A DNA stretch of 64,000 bases from Thamnidium elegans (GCA_025201345.1 JAIXMG010000042.1:1-64000); one strand, 5' to 3'; shown: positions 18,325-31,958, counted from the first letter of the stretch. Translations and numbers: made by a program. The notes: generated by a model not told the origin, from the letters alone.

Positions 18325-20904
18325 TTACAATACAGTAAAAGCCTTTAATCCTTGTTCTGTTGTACCAAATCTACCATCAATAAGTGAAAAGATATTATTA
18401 ACAAATTCAGGATCATATTGGCAAGCTCTTGTACAATCAGGCGAAAAGTTGGTTTCAATAATAATAGGCTTGAAATCATCAGTCAACATAACATCGAAGC
18501 CATAAACACTGAATGCATCAAATTTATTATCTCCTCCTGCTAATCCCAAAGGTTGAGGTGTACTAGCAGCAGCAATCAAGACATCTATTTTAAATATACA
18601 ATACATATTAGTTGTTAATCCTAGATTTAAAGCTATAAATAATACTTTACTCTTCATGGCATTGTTAATATCCTTTTGAACAGTATCCCACTTGATAGGA
18701 TATTGTTTTTCCATATTATGAATGAAGCTCTTGTAATCTAATTGAGTCATTTCATACTTTGAGTAATTCATCACAGTGAACTGACACTCGTAATCATCCA
18801 AGTCTTCCAAGTTATATTTCTTGTTAGCTAAACGAGTCCAGAACATGTTATAAACACAAGCAACCAAATCGGGCTCAGCACGACGAACCAAAACAATGTA
18901 ACGAAGATCAAACTTCTTTCCATTATAAAGACAAGGGGATACTAAATAGCGTTGGGCAATCTTGGGAATAGTGCTATCATGTTGGCGAACAATTTCGGCA
19001 AGATTATCTGTAATATCAAGGTTTAAACCACGAGCCATATTCCAGGGTTTTGTAATCCAAAGGTTGGTATTTCCCTCTTCCTCAGCCTATGACAGATATA
19101 TATTTGTTAGTTGTATGTGGAATATACGCATATATAATATATTAAATATTACATTGAGATAATCTCCAACAAATTCACTCAATTGAGTCATGATGTTATA
19201 AGTAGGAAGATACCAGTCAGGAGATCCATATGTTTTTCTATTTACAGACATTAATTTTTCTATAGCAGTACAAAAAAAAAAAAAAAAGAACTTACTGAAT
19301 CAACTGAGCCATATTGTGTTTGTAGGTAATACATTTTTCATTGGGGAATTGGTTAACGATTTGATGGGGTTCAAGTGAATCCCAACCTTGGAAATCATTG
19401 CTTGTCCAAACGATATCAGCAACAGCAGGGTTGTTAGTGAATTTAACGTTATCCAACTTTAAAAATTGTTGAACAAAACTAGTATCAGTGCAAACAACAA
19501 CAGATTCTTTCTTGGGTGTATTTTCACCATCTCTCTTTAAAGCAGCTAAAGCTTCTTCAGACGATAAAACTCTACCGGCAGGAGGAGTGAACTTTTGGTT
19601 CTTTAAAGCTTCCCGATTAGTCTTGAAGATCTCGGTAAGTTCATCACGCTTGTTTTGAATTTCACTATCCAACAAAACTCTGTCTTCAAAGGCAAAGAGG
19701 TAGGCAAGTTTATCTGATTCGCGCTCCAAGCTTTTAGGTACGAGATCACAAGTGATGATTTCACCTGCGGCGATATCCTTGATAGGGAAGAATACACTAT
19801 AAGGAATCATTCCACTAGAACCACGAGAAAAGATGAAAGGTAATACAACAACATTAGGGTCAGAAGAATGACAAATGGCAGATCCAACTTCATCACAAAT
19901 ATACCAAGCGGTTTGACTAGTAGGTTGACCATTTTCTTGAAGGATAGAATAAGAATAAGTTTGAATATAGGACCACATCTTTTTATAAATCATGTTGGCT
20001 CTTTCATTCTTCCAGTTCTTTTCTCTCTCGGCTCTTCTTTCGTATCTTGATTTGTTTTCCTTTTCTTCCTTTTCTTGAGCTTTACCACTAGCAAGAATTT
20101 GGTTCATCATCAAATCATCCAATTTATCAGCTTCTTCTTTAGCATCAGGATCAATTGTTAAATGCTACAAAAAGGCATATTAGTTTTTTTTTATATATAG
20201 ATTTTGTATTTTCACTTACCATGATGGCATTAACAATCTCATTGTTCTCTGCTCTCAAAGCTTGTTCAGCTTCCTTTTCAGAAACATTAGCTTGTGCAGC
20301 AACCAATTTAATATCTTCTTCACTAGGTCCTTCATCGTCAGAGTCTTCAGCATCTGAGTCAATAGGTTCTTCAGCTACTTCGATATCCATCAAACTTTCA
20401 AGGCGAGCCATTAAAGTAGGGTTCTCAAGCAGTTCCTTTTTAGCAGTTTCGGGAGAAGTAGTCCAAGCATGATCAATCAAAAAGATCTCACTAAAAAAAA
20501 AAACTGACATTAGCATGACAAAAAAATAATTGTATGTGTTATTTTCACCTGTGCTTTTTCAATTCTTGATCAGCTTTGACATGAAGAGAGTAACCTTCCA
20601 TAGGATCTCCATGGTGAAGTTCAGCATAGTTACCTATTTATTAAACCAGTTAAAAAAAAAAAAAAACGACAAATTTTCGCTTTTTTTTTTTTGACAGGGA
20701 TATTTTTTTTACCTGCATCCAAATAATCTTCACCAAGTTTCATGAAGAGAGGCTACATATATGTTAATGATATTAGAGGGAATTTACAAAAAAACTACTT
20801 TTTTATCAAATATATGCTAATAAACTTACCTGCCATAATTCCTCGGGGATAGAGGCAAGTTGATATTGGTGGACTGTTACAAAGGCGTCAAATGCAGTAG
20901 ACAT
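18325..20904 (-). CDS. TTLL12: Tubulin-tyrosine ligase-like protein 12 (TTLL12) with HYPK/NAC-type UBA segment
   Basis: Eight exons: 20904-20830, 20752-20713, 20633-20549, 20490-20220, 20164-19296, 19237-19153, 19086-18651, 18584-18325; 706 aa. The N-terminal half has TTLL12 blocks (FLIDHAWTT, then a SET-like region GMIPYSVFFPIKDIAAGEII). The C-terminal half is the ATP-grasp TTL domain (LWITKPWNMARGL, FDLRYIVLVRRA, YGFDVMLTDDFKPIIIETN with the metal-binding E-x-N). In exon 4 to 5, IKLVAAQANVSEKEAEQALR plus NNEIVNAIMHLT matches the UBA-like module of NAC-alpha/HYPK. The exon 7/8 intron (66 nt) has no in-frame stop. Vertebrate TTLL12 is a pseudo-ligase linked to tubulin and histone modification; activity here is unknown. 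Confidence 0.87.
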
Positions 20905-21088
20905 ATAAAAAAAAAGAGAAGCAAGAAACAAGGGTTTTATTTTTTTCGCGTCTTCGGTCCAAGTTTTGTAATGCATTTTTTTTTTCAAAATTTATAGTGA
21001 CTGTTAAGAGGTTGTAATGAAAATGTGCAAAAAAATAAAGGGCAGTTCTTTTTTTTTTTTCAGCTGTTCTTTTTAATAAAAAAAAAAC

Positions 21089-23498
21089 ATGTCTTGTCAA
21101 CACGAAAATTTAGAGGGTGGAAAATGTACTAGCCCAGGCTGTAGTTTTTGTTTACATGAAGTGAAATTTGGTGGTCTTTGTGCTGTGTGTGGTAACGTTA
21201 TTGAAGACGAGTAAAGTATCCCCTTTTTATTATTTTAGTGTTTTGAATAGAGTTAACCTTTTTTTTTTGTTAGGACAAGTGATCAAATAAAAATGACGCA
21301 TAAAGATACTGGCATTACTGTCAGTTTAAATGTAAGCTTTTAATGTTATAAATAATAATAATACTAGTAATAACTAATAAAAAAAAAAACAGGAAGCAAA
21401 ACGATTAGAACAGCAGGATGAAAAGAGGTTATTAGACCAAAGAAAGCTTTCCTTGATTGTCGATCTCGATCAAACTATATTACACGCCACATGGGAGCCT
21501 TCTATTGCTGATTGGGTTAAAGAAAGAAAAGAAAGAAATAGTGACTCAGTAAAGGATATAAGACAGTTTACTTTAGACGGTAGTCCCTTAATTTATTCTA
21601 TCAAGTTGAGGTAACATATATATTAGTAATAATACTAGTTTGATACTAATCATATTATATAAAAGGCCAGGATTATCTGATTTTTTAAAAGATATGTCTA
21701 AAAAATACGAAATGCATATTTATACAATGGGTACTCGTTCATACGCAGAAGCAGTAGTAAAAGAAATTGATCCTACAGGTGAATTATTTCACGATCGAAT
21801 TCTTTCCCGGGATGAAAATGGAAGTATGACCAAAAAGCGATTAGAGAGATTATTCCCTTCTGATACTTCAAAGGTTGTTGTACTTGACGATAGAGGAGAT
21901 GTTTGGGATTATTCACCTAATCTAATTCAAATTAAACCTTATGAATACTTTATTGGTATTGGTGATATTAATTCTCCTTTTGCACAACCCAAGAAGGACA
22001 TTATACCCTCTGCTGAATCACTCGCTAAACCTAGTAATATTATTAAAGATACTGAAGACAAGTCTATAAACCAAGCACAATCTGAAATAAACGATAATAA
22101 GAATAAAGAATTTGAAGCAAACAATAGTAATAAAGAACCTGAATCAAACGATAATAACAAAGAAACTGAGACAAACGATAATAACAAAGAACCTGAGGCG
22201 AACGACAGTAATAAAGAACCTAACGTGACAACTGAAAATCCTGTCAATAAAGATCCGGAAGCCAATACTGACAACCAAAAGCCTGACGATAAAGAGGCAA
22301 AACCTAATGATAAAGACATAGAAACCAGTACTCTTAATGATAATAATAACACCGCAAGTGATGATAGTAGCGAAAACGACGAACAGGACATTTATTCCGA
22401 TACAGAAGATGATGAAGAAGCTGATGTGAAAAGCAGTACTTCCAAATCAAAAGATGCCCATGTATTTAAGGTTCCTGCACCAGTTCAAAAAGCAGAGACT
22501 CATCTTCCCAATACGCACGATGCTGATGATATTCTCCGAGTTACGAGAAGGGTAAAATATATCTTGTTTTTTTTTCTTATATAAGTGATGGCAGTATTTA
22601 ATTTTTTTTTTAATTATTAGGCATTACTCGATGTACACAATATCTTCTTTAACGATCTTTTAAAAAGGAATCAAAAACCTCAAGTATCAATTATATTAAA
22701 CTCATTAAAGCGTAGAGTATTTAGAGATGTAAATGTTGTATTTTCTGGCATTATACCTCTTCATCAAACAAAACCAGAAGACTCTTGGATTTGGAGAATG
22801 GCCAGCTCGTTTGGTGCAAACTGTTTTCATGAATTAACAGGAAAAATTACTCATTTAATTGCTGCCAATGTAAGTACATTTTTTTATTTCAAAAAAGTAG
22901 AATATTTTATTAATTATATGTACTATAGCCTGGTACCGATAAAGCAATTACTGCAAGGAAATACGGACATATTAAAGTTGTTTCGCCTGCATGGATTACC
23001 GATTCTGTATGGAATTGGCAACGCCAAGATGAAAGTAAATACTTGTTACCAACAATTGATGCCTCACCAGAAGAATCCGATATAGAGGACCCAGAATCAA
23101 CACAATTAGAAATAGATTTTGATTGGGAAGATGATGAAGTAGATGAAATATTGGATGATGAAAGTGACGGAGGGTTAGATGATGATTTTAATTTAAGTAG
23201 TAATGAAGTAGAACCTAATGTAAATACACAAGAACCTAGTCCACCTAGTCATGATAATAGTGATAGTGAAGGCGAGTATAGCGGATTACTTGAAGTTGAG
23301 GAAGAAAATAATAGATCCGATAATAGTGATGGTGATGACGATGATGATGATATGCTTTTCGATGAAGAATCACTTAATGCTGATTTGGATGAGATGTTTG
23401 CAAATGACGATTCAGATAGTGATAGTGATTCTAGCTCTAGGAAAAGAGATAGAGATGATAACGAAGGAGACAAACACATTGTGAAGAAACTGAAATAA
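21089..23498 (+). CDS. FCP1: RNA polymerase II CTD phosphatase FCP1
   Basis: Six exons: 21089-21210, 21274-21331, 21393-21610, 21666-22551, 22621-22869, 22929-23498; 700 aa. It dephosphorylates the Pol II C-terminal repeat and recycles polymerase. The N-terminus has paired Cys (CTSPGCSFCLHEVKFGGLCA), then the FCP homology domain with the catalytic DLDQT (about residues 84-88), YTMGTRSYAEAV and VVLDDRGDVW. A BRCT domain follows (VVFSGIIPLHQT, FGANCFHELTGKITHLIA, VVSPAWITDSVWNW). The linker holds tandem Asn/Lys/Glu/Pro repeats of NNKEPE type, and the tail is Asp/Glu/Ser-rich as in other FCP1 proteins. Tail-to-head with GWT1. Confidence 0.93.
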
Positions 23499-23899
23499 GT
23501 GACTTTTTATTATATTCTAAATACTACATCGAGTGTACATTGTTTCTTTTTTGTTTTAATATATACCATTATATATATATAAATAAGTATCAATAAACTT
23601 TATTCGCTTAAAAACCAATTGTAAATCATATATAATAAAAATATAATAACTGAGTATTTGCTATAAAGTTCAAATGGTATAATAGATAGGAAGGGTTGTG
23701 TAATCCTTTGTGAGACTATCGATTCGATATACTAAGTTACCTAAAACTAAAGTTACAGAGGATTGATTTTTTTCAGATTTGAACTGAATTACTATTTATA
23801 GGAGAGTTTGTGTTACTAGCAGAGTTTTTTAAACTTCGCGAAAAACCTGATGCGACTTTTAATTAAATTCAAACTTTTTTTTTAGTTTAAAATACCAAG
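23499..23899. other. Intergenic FCP1-GWT1
   Basis: 400 bp, AT-rich, with an AATAAA-like signal near 23590. A tRNA-like patch at 23665-23745 was examined and not accepted. It should include the FCP1 3' end and the GWT1 promoter. Confidence 0.4.
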
Positions 23900-25510
23900 A
23901 TGGAGATTAGCGAGGAAGAATACAAGTTGGCAAAAGAAGCTCATGTTGCCGATTGTACAGGTGGAAGTGTTCATGAAGTGAGCATAGCATGTGCTTCACT
24001 TGTGGTGAGTCTATCCCTTCTCATTATATATGTCGACTTTTATACTTAAGAATACTAGAGTTCTCACATGTTATGGACCTCATTAGTTCAAAACCAGTAT
24101 ATTGCCGCCGACTCATTTGCTTCGCAATTTTGTATCTACGTCGTTCCAATCTTGACTTGTTTAACTATTGCAGCCGATTATTCTACTTGGATAACGATCG
24201 GCATGGCAACAATTGCATTCTATCTTTCATCATCTAGACCTAAAACCACACCACAAACTCAATCAAATTATAAATCTTTTTTAACCGTATATCGTGCAGG
24301 AACCATGATTTCTACTTGTATTGCTATTTTAGCTGTCGATTTTCAATTCTTTCCACGTCGGTTTGCAAAAGTCGAAACATTTGGTACATCCTTGGTAAGA
24401 GAAAAAGTATATACAAATATAATCATAATGCTAACAAAAAAAAAAAAAAAAAAAAGATGGATGTTGGTGTAGGATCGTTTGTATTCTCATCTGGTGTAGT
24501 AGCATCTAGGGCTTATCTTGACACTGCTACCAACGAAAATGTTTTAAAATCCATGATAAAATCCGTTCGATCAGCGTTTCCAATCCTTGTTTTAGGATTT
24601 GCGCGATTCTTTTTAACAAAGGGAGTAAACTATCAAGAACATAATTCAGAATATGGACTTCATTGGAACTTTTTTATTACACTTGGATTTTTACCACCAT
24701 TTGTTACATTGATTGGATTTTTCAGAAAGATTGTACCATTTTCAGTATTAGGACTAATGGTTATCACAATTTATCAACTAGCATTATGTCAAGGATTACA
24801 AGAATGGATTTTAAATGCACCACGTATAGATTTGGTTAGCGCCAATAAAGAAGGGATCTGTAGTTTCTTTGGGTACCTCGGTATTTTTTTAATAGGTCTC
24901 GAGTGTGGTATCTGTATCTTTCAGAAGGATATATCGAAATCAAAGTTATCAAGGTCGATTGGAATTCAAGAAAAATCAGATATCAAACAACTAGGTATTC
25001 ATTTGGTTATTTACAGTACAATTATGTGGATTTTATTTGTAGTTTGGGTAGAATCATACCCTGGTTACTATGTATCACGTAGAATGGTAAAAAATATAGG
25101 AATATAATTTTTGTCTGTATTTTTAAAATGACAATTTTCTAGGCTAATTTACCTTATACATTTTGGGTAATTGCATTTAATTTGTCCTTGATATCATTAC
25201 TTGTATTGGCTGAATCAAGAAATGGTATTGAGGGAAGAGGACCTGCCATGTTAGATGCTATTAATATCAATGGCTTATTTACATTCTTATTGGTAAATTA
25301 TATTATTACAACCCGCAAAATCTTACATAATATAATCTAATTCCATTTTTTTTGTAGGCTAACATATTGACAGGCAGTATTAATTTAAGTTATAGAACCT
25401 TATATGCCAATGATTTTACTGCTAGCATAATTAACCTTATATATATGTTGATCGTAACTGCTGTGCCTTGGATAATGTGGAGAAGATATAATTTAAGAAT
25501 AAAGTTCTGA
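23900..25510 (+). CDS. GWT1: GPI-anchor inositol acyltransferase GWT1 (PIG-W)
   Basis: Five exons: 23900-24004, 24059-24394, 24457-25086, 25143-25292, 25358-25510; 457 aa. It acylates the inositol ring of GlcN-PI in the ER during GPI-anchor synthesis. Evidence: start [21 protein letters not shown] matches the family N-terminus; [30 protein letters not shown] and [15 protein letters not shown] are conserved blocks; the end [12 protein letters not shown] then [12 protein letters not shown] is typical. Many hydrophobic segments fit a multi-pass ER protein. The 3' splice site before exon 3 is preceded by about 20 A rather than pyrimidines, with a GCTAAC branch site upstream. GWT1 is a known antifungal target. 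Confidence 0.92.
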
Positions 25511-25893
25511 GTTTTTTAAAAAGAAAATATTTTTTCGAAAAAAAAAAAGTAAATAAAAACAGTCAGTCTCGCTTTTTTTTTCTTTTCCTTTTCTTCTCTT
25601 TTTTCATTCCGTGTATATTGTACATTTTCATTTCAAACCTTTCCTTTTTTTTTACTTGACGTCTCTTTTTTTTTTTTAAAAAAAAGTCCTCCAAAGGTTT
25701 ATACTCTATTTATATAACTTTTTTTTTTTTCTTTTAAAAAAAAATATATACACACGACCCAAAAAAGAAAAAGAAAAAAGTACTACCTTTTTATTTATTT
25801 ATTAGAGTATGTTTGGAAACAATGAATAAGCTTTTTTTTCTTCAAAAAAAAACGCGTACTAACAAAAAAAAAAAAAAAAGTATAGATAGGAAC
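25511..25893. other. Intergenic GWT1-CHD1
   Basis: 383 bp, rich in T and A homopolymers (25560-25760). Terminator and promoter must lie here but no defined element is visible. An in-frame ATG at 25822 could extend CHD1. Confidence 0.4.
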
Positions 25894-28800
25894 ATGACCA
25901 GTTCCTATAGTAATGCCATTTTCACTGACGATGAGTCAGAGGACTTTTCAGATAATGAACCGATACAAAGATCGATATCTTATTCAGATCAACATCAAAC
26001 TACAGACGATGAGAACACACTTTTATCAGCTCAAAGTTCTCCATCACCATTCGCATTCTCTGCTGACGATTTAAGCAGTAACGAACAAAATTTACCTGAA
26101 GACGAAGATATGCAAGAAGAAAATTACCTTGACCCAGACTTGTATTGTTTACGTCGCTCTAATAGACAAAAAGACAAGTCAAGTCCAACTGTAAGTTTAT
26201 ATATAATTTTATTATATATATATACGTAAAAATGGTAATAATTTTCTTTTTTTCTTTTTTTTTAAAAAAAGCCTGGAGAGGATTCAGAAGAAGCAACCTT
26301 TACAACAGACGAAGAGTTTAATGAAAGTGGTTCTGATGACGATTATGGAAATTCGCCACAGCCTGTTCGTACCAGAAAAAATAGCAGTCGTAAAGTTTGA
26401 AAAAAAAAAAAAAACCACATAAAAAATCGGTGTTTTATTTAGTAAATCTTTTTTTTAAAAAAATAGATTATATGACTGACATTTCGAATCAAGATACAGA
26501 AGATAATTCAGACGATAATTGGGGAATTGCACCAAAGAAAACTAAAACAACTAAACGCACACGTTTAGTTCAACAAAGTGCAGGTAATTTTTTTTTCTTT
26601 GCTAACAAAATTATATATAAATTCCAATACAAGAAATGTAAACTTTTTTTTTTGAAGGTGCTATTTCTGCAAGTGATTATGCACGTCACTCTACTCGTAG
26701 TCGTAAAACAACAAATTATAATGAAGACGATGCTGAAATGTGGGGAGTATCTGATGATGAAACGAATGATCCATATACCAATGCACCACCTGAAGAAGAT
26801 GAAGAAGTTATTGAGAGTGTACTTGATCATCGTAAAAAGGAAACTGCCATTGGTAAGTTTTAATCAGTTACATAAATATATATATATATATATATATACG
26901 TTAAAAGTCTTATAATTCTTTTTTATATATATAATAAAAAATAAACACACAGATGAACCAGATGATCTAGAAACCAACATAGAATATTTAATCAAATGGA
27001 AATCATGGTCTCATCTTCACGACACTTGGGATACATTCGATTACTTGCGTTCCTTTAAAGGTTTTAGAAAACTAGAAAACTATATTCGTAACCGAATTAT
27101 TGAAGAACAATATTTCAGACAACACTCAGAGACTACAAAAGAAGAAATTGAACAGCAAGATATTAATATATCACGTCGTCGAGACGAAATTAATGATTGG
27201 CGTACAGTGGAACGAGTGATCTCAAGGCGAGGTTCACCGCCCAACATTGAATATTTTGTTAAGTGGAAACGACTTCATTATGACGAATGTACTTGGGAAG
27301 AAGAATATATCATCTCTGAAAACTATCAAAATAAAATCGATGAGTATCTGGAACGTGAACAAAATACTTATATACCGCATCGTTCAATCACATACCCAAA
27401 GAGAAAGAGACCAAACTTTACCGCTTTTAAAACTCAACCAGATTATATCAAAGGTGGTGAGTTACGTGATTATCAATTGCATGGTGTCAATTGGATGTAT
27501 TGGCTTTGGTGTCGTGACGAAAATGGTATCTTGGCTGATGAAATGGGTTTAGGTAAAACTGTTCAAACTATTAGTTTCTTAAATGCACTTTACAATACTT
27601 GTAACATATATGGTCCCTTCTTGGTTGTGGTTCCATTATCTACTTCTAATAATTGGATGCAAGAATTTAAACAATGGGCTCCACAAATGAACGTATTATG
27701 CTATCTTGGTAACCCGCAAGCTCGTGAAGTCATTCGTGAAAACGAATTTTATGTTAAAGGCACCAACCATTTTAAATTCAATGTATTGATCACAACGTAT
27801 GAAATCGTATTGAAGGATAAAGATTTTATGCAAGGCATTCGTTGGAGGTACCTTGCTGTAGATGAAGCACATCGATTAAAAAATTCCGATTCTCAACTGT
27901 ATGAAGCTCTATCTAGCTTTCAAACTGTCAATCGATTATTGATTACAGGTACACCACTTCAGAACAACGTAAAAGAATTATTGGCATTAGTTTGTTTCTT
28001 AAACCCCAAGATGGATGTGACAGCCTACGCAGATATTGACGTTGAAGACGTTCATCAAGAAGAAAAGATTGCGGCATTACACGGCAGTATTAAAAACATC
28101 ATGTTACGTCGATTAAAAAAAGATGTTGAGAAATCACTACCCAACAAATCCGAACGTATCTTGCGAGTAGAGATGAGCGACTTACAAAAAGAATATTATA
28201 AGCATATATTGACCAAGAACTTCGAACTACTTGCTGGTAGTGCTGAAAACAAAAAACAATGGTTAAATATTGCTATTGAATTAAAAAAAGCCAGTAACCA
28301 CCCTTATTTATTCCCCAATTCCGAAGTCGAATCAACAAGTAGAGTCACTCGTTTAAAAGGGTTAATTGAAAATAGTGGAAAGATGATCTTGTTAGATAAA
28401 TTATTAACTCGTTTAAAATCGGATGGACATCGTGTATTAATCTTTTCTCAGTTGGTGATGATGTTGGATATTCTTTCAGAATACATGTCTTTACGTGGAC
28501 ACACCTTTCAACGATTAGATGGGTCAATGAAACCAGAAGATCGTAATAAGGCCATTGAACACTACAATGCACCAGGAAGTCCTGATTTCGCTTTTATTTT
28601 ATCTACGCGTGCAGGTGGTATGGGTATCAACTTGACTACTGCAGATACAGTTATTATATTTGATTCAGATTGGAACCCACAAAACGATTTACAAGCCATG
28701 TCTCGAGCACATCGTATCGGTCAAACTAAATCTGTAAATGTTTATCGATTTGTAACCAAAGGCACCATGGAAGAAGATATTATTGAACGAGCAAAGAGAA

Positions 28801-30872
28801 AGATGGTTTTGGAGTACTGTATTATTAAACGAATGGATACATCAGGTCAATTAACTGAACAAGAACAAAATTTTGCAGCATCACATTCGTTAAAGACAAC
28901 AGCCGGCAAAAATAAAGAACTGCCATTCAATAAAGATGAATTGTCTGCTATTCTCAAATTCGGTGCACAAAATATGTTTCATACATCAGAGAATAATGAA
29001 AAGCTGGACGATATGGACTTAGATGACATCCTGGCTCGTGCTGAACAAACTGAAACTACACAAGGAAATGATAGTACGTTAGGTTCTGATGATTTCTTGG
29101 CTCAATTTAAAATTACTGATTATGGTGGTACCGCACAAGATCTTAGCTGGGAAGATATTATTCCAAGTGCAGAAGTTGAAAAGGTGGCTAAAGAACAAAA
29201 ATTAAAGGAACAACAAACGGTATTGTATGATCGTGCTGCCAAGAAGGGTAGAATAACTTACGATGAACATATGAATGAAGAAGAGGAAAGTGAAGAAGGC
29301 GTTGCAACGGTTGGTAAAAGAAAGAGAAGAGCAGCTGGTACTGGTCAGAACGGTAGAAGGAGACAAGCTGCTTCTGGAAAACCTGATGAATTATCAGAAC
29401 GCGATCGTAGAGCAATTATGCGAGCCGTATTAAAATATGGAGATTTAGAATCTCGGTACGCTGATGCAGTATCTGATTTCGATTTAGGTCAAAAGGATAA
29501 AGATACCATCTTGGATCTCTATCGAGATTTAATTCAAGAATGTAGAAATAAGGTGCGAGAACAAGCAGAAGCAAATGACAGTTCATTAAAAGGAGTTGAA
29601 GTATCCGAAGAAATTTTATTACGAGAACTTCGTCATACTAAACAAAAGGCAATATTGTTTACTTGGCATGATGTTCAAAGTGTAAATGCAGGTCAAATCT
29701 TTCAAAGACATCATGATATGAAGATATTGACTCGTAGACTTGCATCTGTTCATGATAAGTATAAGTTTAGAGTTTCAATTGGTGCTAAAAGGGTACAAGG
29801 ATGGTCTTGTAATTGGGGCGCCAAAGAAGATGCGATGCTGCTGGTCGGTGTTCATGAACATGGATTTGGCTCTTGGTCTTTAATTCAAGCTGATTTACCA
29901 TTAGGTCTCTCTGACAAGTTTTTTATTGGAGCCAATGAAGATGATGATAAAAAGACGCCTAAGGCAATCCATTTGGTTAGAAGAGCAGAACAAATGATGA
30001 AAATTCTGGCGGAAGAAGATCGACTTCGAAATGATGTAAATAATACTAATCTTTCTAATACCCTTAAAAAGGGTCCTAGTAGATCAAAATCTAATCATCA
30101 TCGACATGATAAGTCGATTAATAATGTATCTATATCTCAACAACAACAAATTATACCTGATCATACTTCGAGAAAGCGACCTGCTCGAACAACTGATGAT
30201 GTCGCTAGACCTTCTCAAAAAAGGCCTGAAAAAGAAAACAAGGTTCCTGAAAGAATATATGAAGCATTTGATGAAGAAGCTTGTTATTCAATTATGAGAC
30301 CTGTCAAACATTTATTATCAAGACTTCGAGATGATTCGGTAAAAGAGGAAGGCGCACGTAAAGCCCAAATCATTAAAGAATGTTTAGCTCCTATTGGTCA
30401 ACATATAGATAAACAAGCAATAGAAAACAAAAAAGATACTGATTTAAAAAGAGACCTTTGGGTTTATACCACAAAATTCTGGCCTGGTATCAATGTTTCT
30501 TATACCGATATTATGAATGTTTATGAAAGATTGGTTGCAGCAGGTTCTAATGATTCTACAACAAAAAGTTCTTCTTCGTCATCATCGCATAGACGTCATA
30601 GTAACAGTAATAGTAATAATGTATCAAGCAGTAGCAATAATCGTGATCGAAGTACAAAATCTTCTTCTACTTCTAGAAGAAGTAGTCATGGATATCATCA
30701 CAGTGATAGAAGTAATGGTAGACATGAGGAGAGTAGACGTCGTAGATCCTCCTCTTCTTCGTACAAGAGTGATGAGCATCATCGTCGTGATCGAAAGAGC
30801 AACAGTAGCAGTCATTATGATCGATATGATCGTGAACGTAGCAGCGGTTCTAATAGGGATAGACGCCGTTAA
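25894..30872 (+). CDS. CHD1: Chromatin remodeller CHD1
   Basis: Five exons: 25894-26190, 26272-26389, 26467-26583, 26658-26852, 26953-30872; 1548 aa. It is an ATP-dependent nucleosome-spacing enzyme acting with elongating Pol II. After an acidic N-terminus come tandem chromodomains ([17 protein letters not shown] and [20 protein letters not shown]), then the SNF2 motor (DEMGLGKT near residue 437, VDEAH near 545, [26 protein letters not shown]), a SANT/SLIDE-like DNA-binding part ([21 protein letters not shown]), and the C-terminal CHCT/DUF4208 domain ([13 protein letters not shown] to [11 protein letters not shown]). It ends in a Ser/Arg/His-rich tail. An upstream in-frame ATG (25822) would add 24 residues. 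Confidence 0.95.
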
Positions 30873-30945
30873 AAAAAAGAAAATAATTAAATAAAAAAAA
30901 ATAATATTTTTTTTTCACCTTCTTTTTTACTTTGTACATAATAAA

Positions 30946-31958
30946 ATGGATAATCAAAAAGGAAAGATTATAAATAACGTAAGCGCAACAACAGCTATAG
31001 ATTTAAAAGCAGAACTTGCACAACAACTCGAACAATTTGAAAAAGTTCGATCCAGTTCTGGAAAACAAATAACAGCAAGGAAACCAGATAAAAAGCCAAC
31101 AGTTTGGTCAAGACAAAATAAAGGTGTAGATGCCAGAAACCAAAAAGACGCCATTCAACAATTAGAAGTTGTAGAGCATAACGTATTAGCAAAAAGTAGA
31201 GAACAGTTAGAAAAAAAAGCAAGGATATATGAAGAATTAAGATCTGGCAAATATAAAAACGATGATTATATCGATGAGGAGAAAGGACCTTTGATCGATT
31301 TCGATCGAAAGTACATGCAGGAGGTAAAATTAAAATAAAAGAAACATTGCATGTCAATCATATTCTAAACTTTTTTTTTTTTTATATGTAGCAAGAATTA
31401 GAAAGCCAAAAACGAGATTCAGAAAAGAAGAGGAAAAGAAAGCGCCAAGAAGAAGAAGAGGAGGACGATCCATGGGTAGAATACGAGGATGAGTTTGGTC
31501 GTACACGTATTGTTCGTCGTAGCGAATTACCCAAACGTTCCGTAACACCGGAACCATACAGTGACGAAGAATACGCAATGGATAGACCAGCCTACGAAAT
31601 GGATGATGGGTTAGCAGACCGGTTTACCGTCAACCATTACGAAGCAGACCGCGAAATCCGAACCAGAGGTGTTGGATTTTATGGATTCTCCAAAGACGAA
31701 CACGAACGTCAAGCGCAACTTTCAAAGTTAAACCAAATCCGTGCAGAGACAGAGAACGCACGTAAATCGGCGGCTTCTGCTTCCGACAAGAGAAAACAAT
31801 TATTAGCTAAAAATGCAGAACGAATTAGAGCCAGAAAGGCTTTATTACAAGCTAAAAAACATCAATTAAAACCTGAACAGGTACCTAATATTGCACCTGT
31901 TGTAAGTGAAGATAGTGTATCTAGTTTTTTACAATCTGTTCGTAAACAAATGGAATAA
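30946..31958 (+). CDS. CCDC174: CCDC174-like protein (DUF4078)
   Basis: Two exons: 30946-31323 and 31392-31958; 314 aa. The N-terminal part is coiled-coil rich (LKAELAQQLEQFEKV) and contains KPTVWSRQNKGVDARN. After an acidic/basic stretch (DDPWVEYEDEFGRTR) comes the DUF4078 signature, GVGFYGFSKDEHERQAQL, near residue 245. Animal CCDC174 is a nuclear protein linked to the exon-junction complex; function in fungi is not established. It starts 73 bp after the CHD1 stop, same strand. Confidence 0.8.

Noticed and set aside
23665..23745. tRNA-like patch with TGGTATAATAG and ATTCGATATAC.
   Set aside because: No acceptor-stem pairing, no acceptable T-loop or anticodon stem.
26397..26915. 172-aa ORF overlapping CHD1 exons.
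   Set aside because: Reads through introns; only the parts matching CHD1 exons 3 and 4 are coding and are in the CHD1 model.
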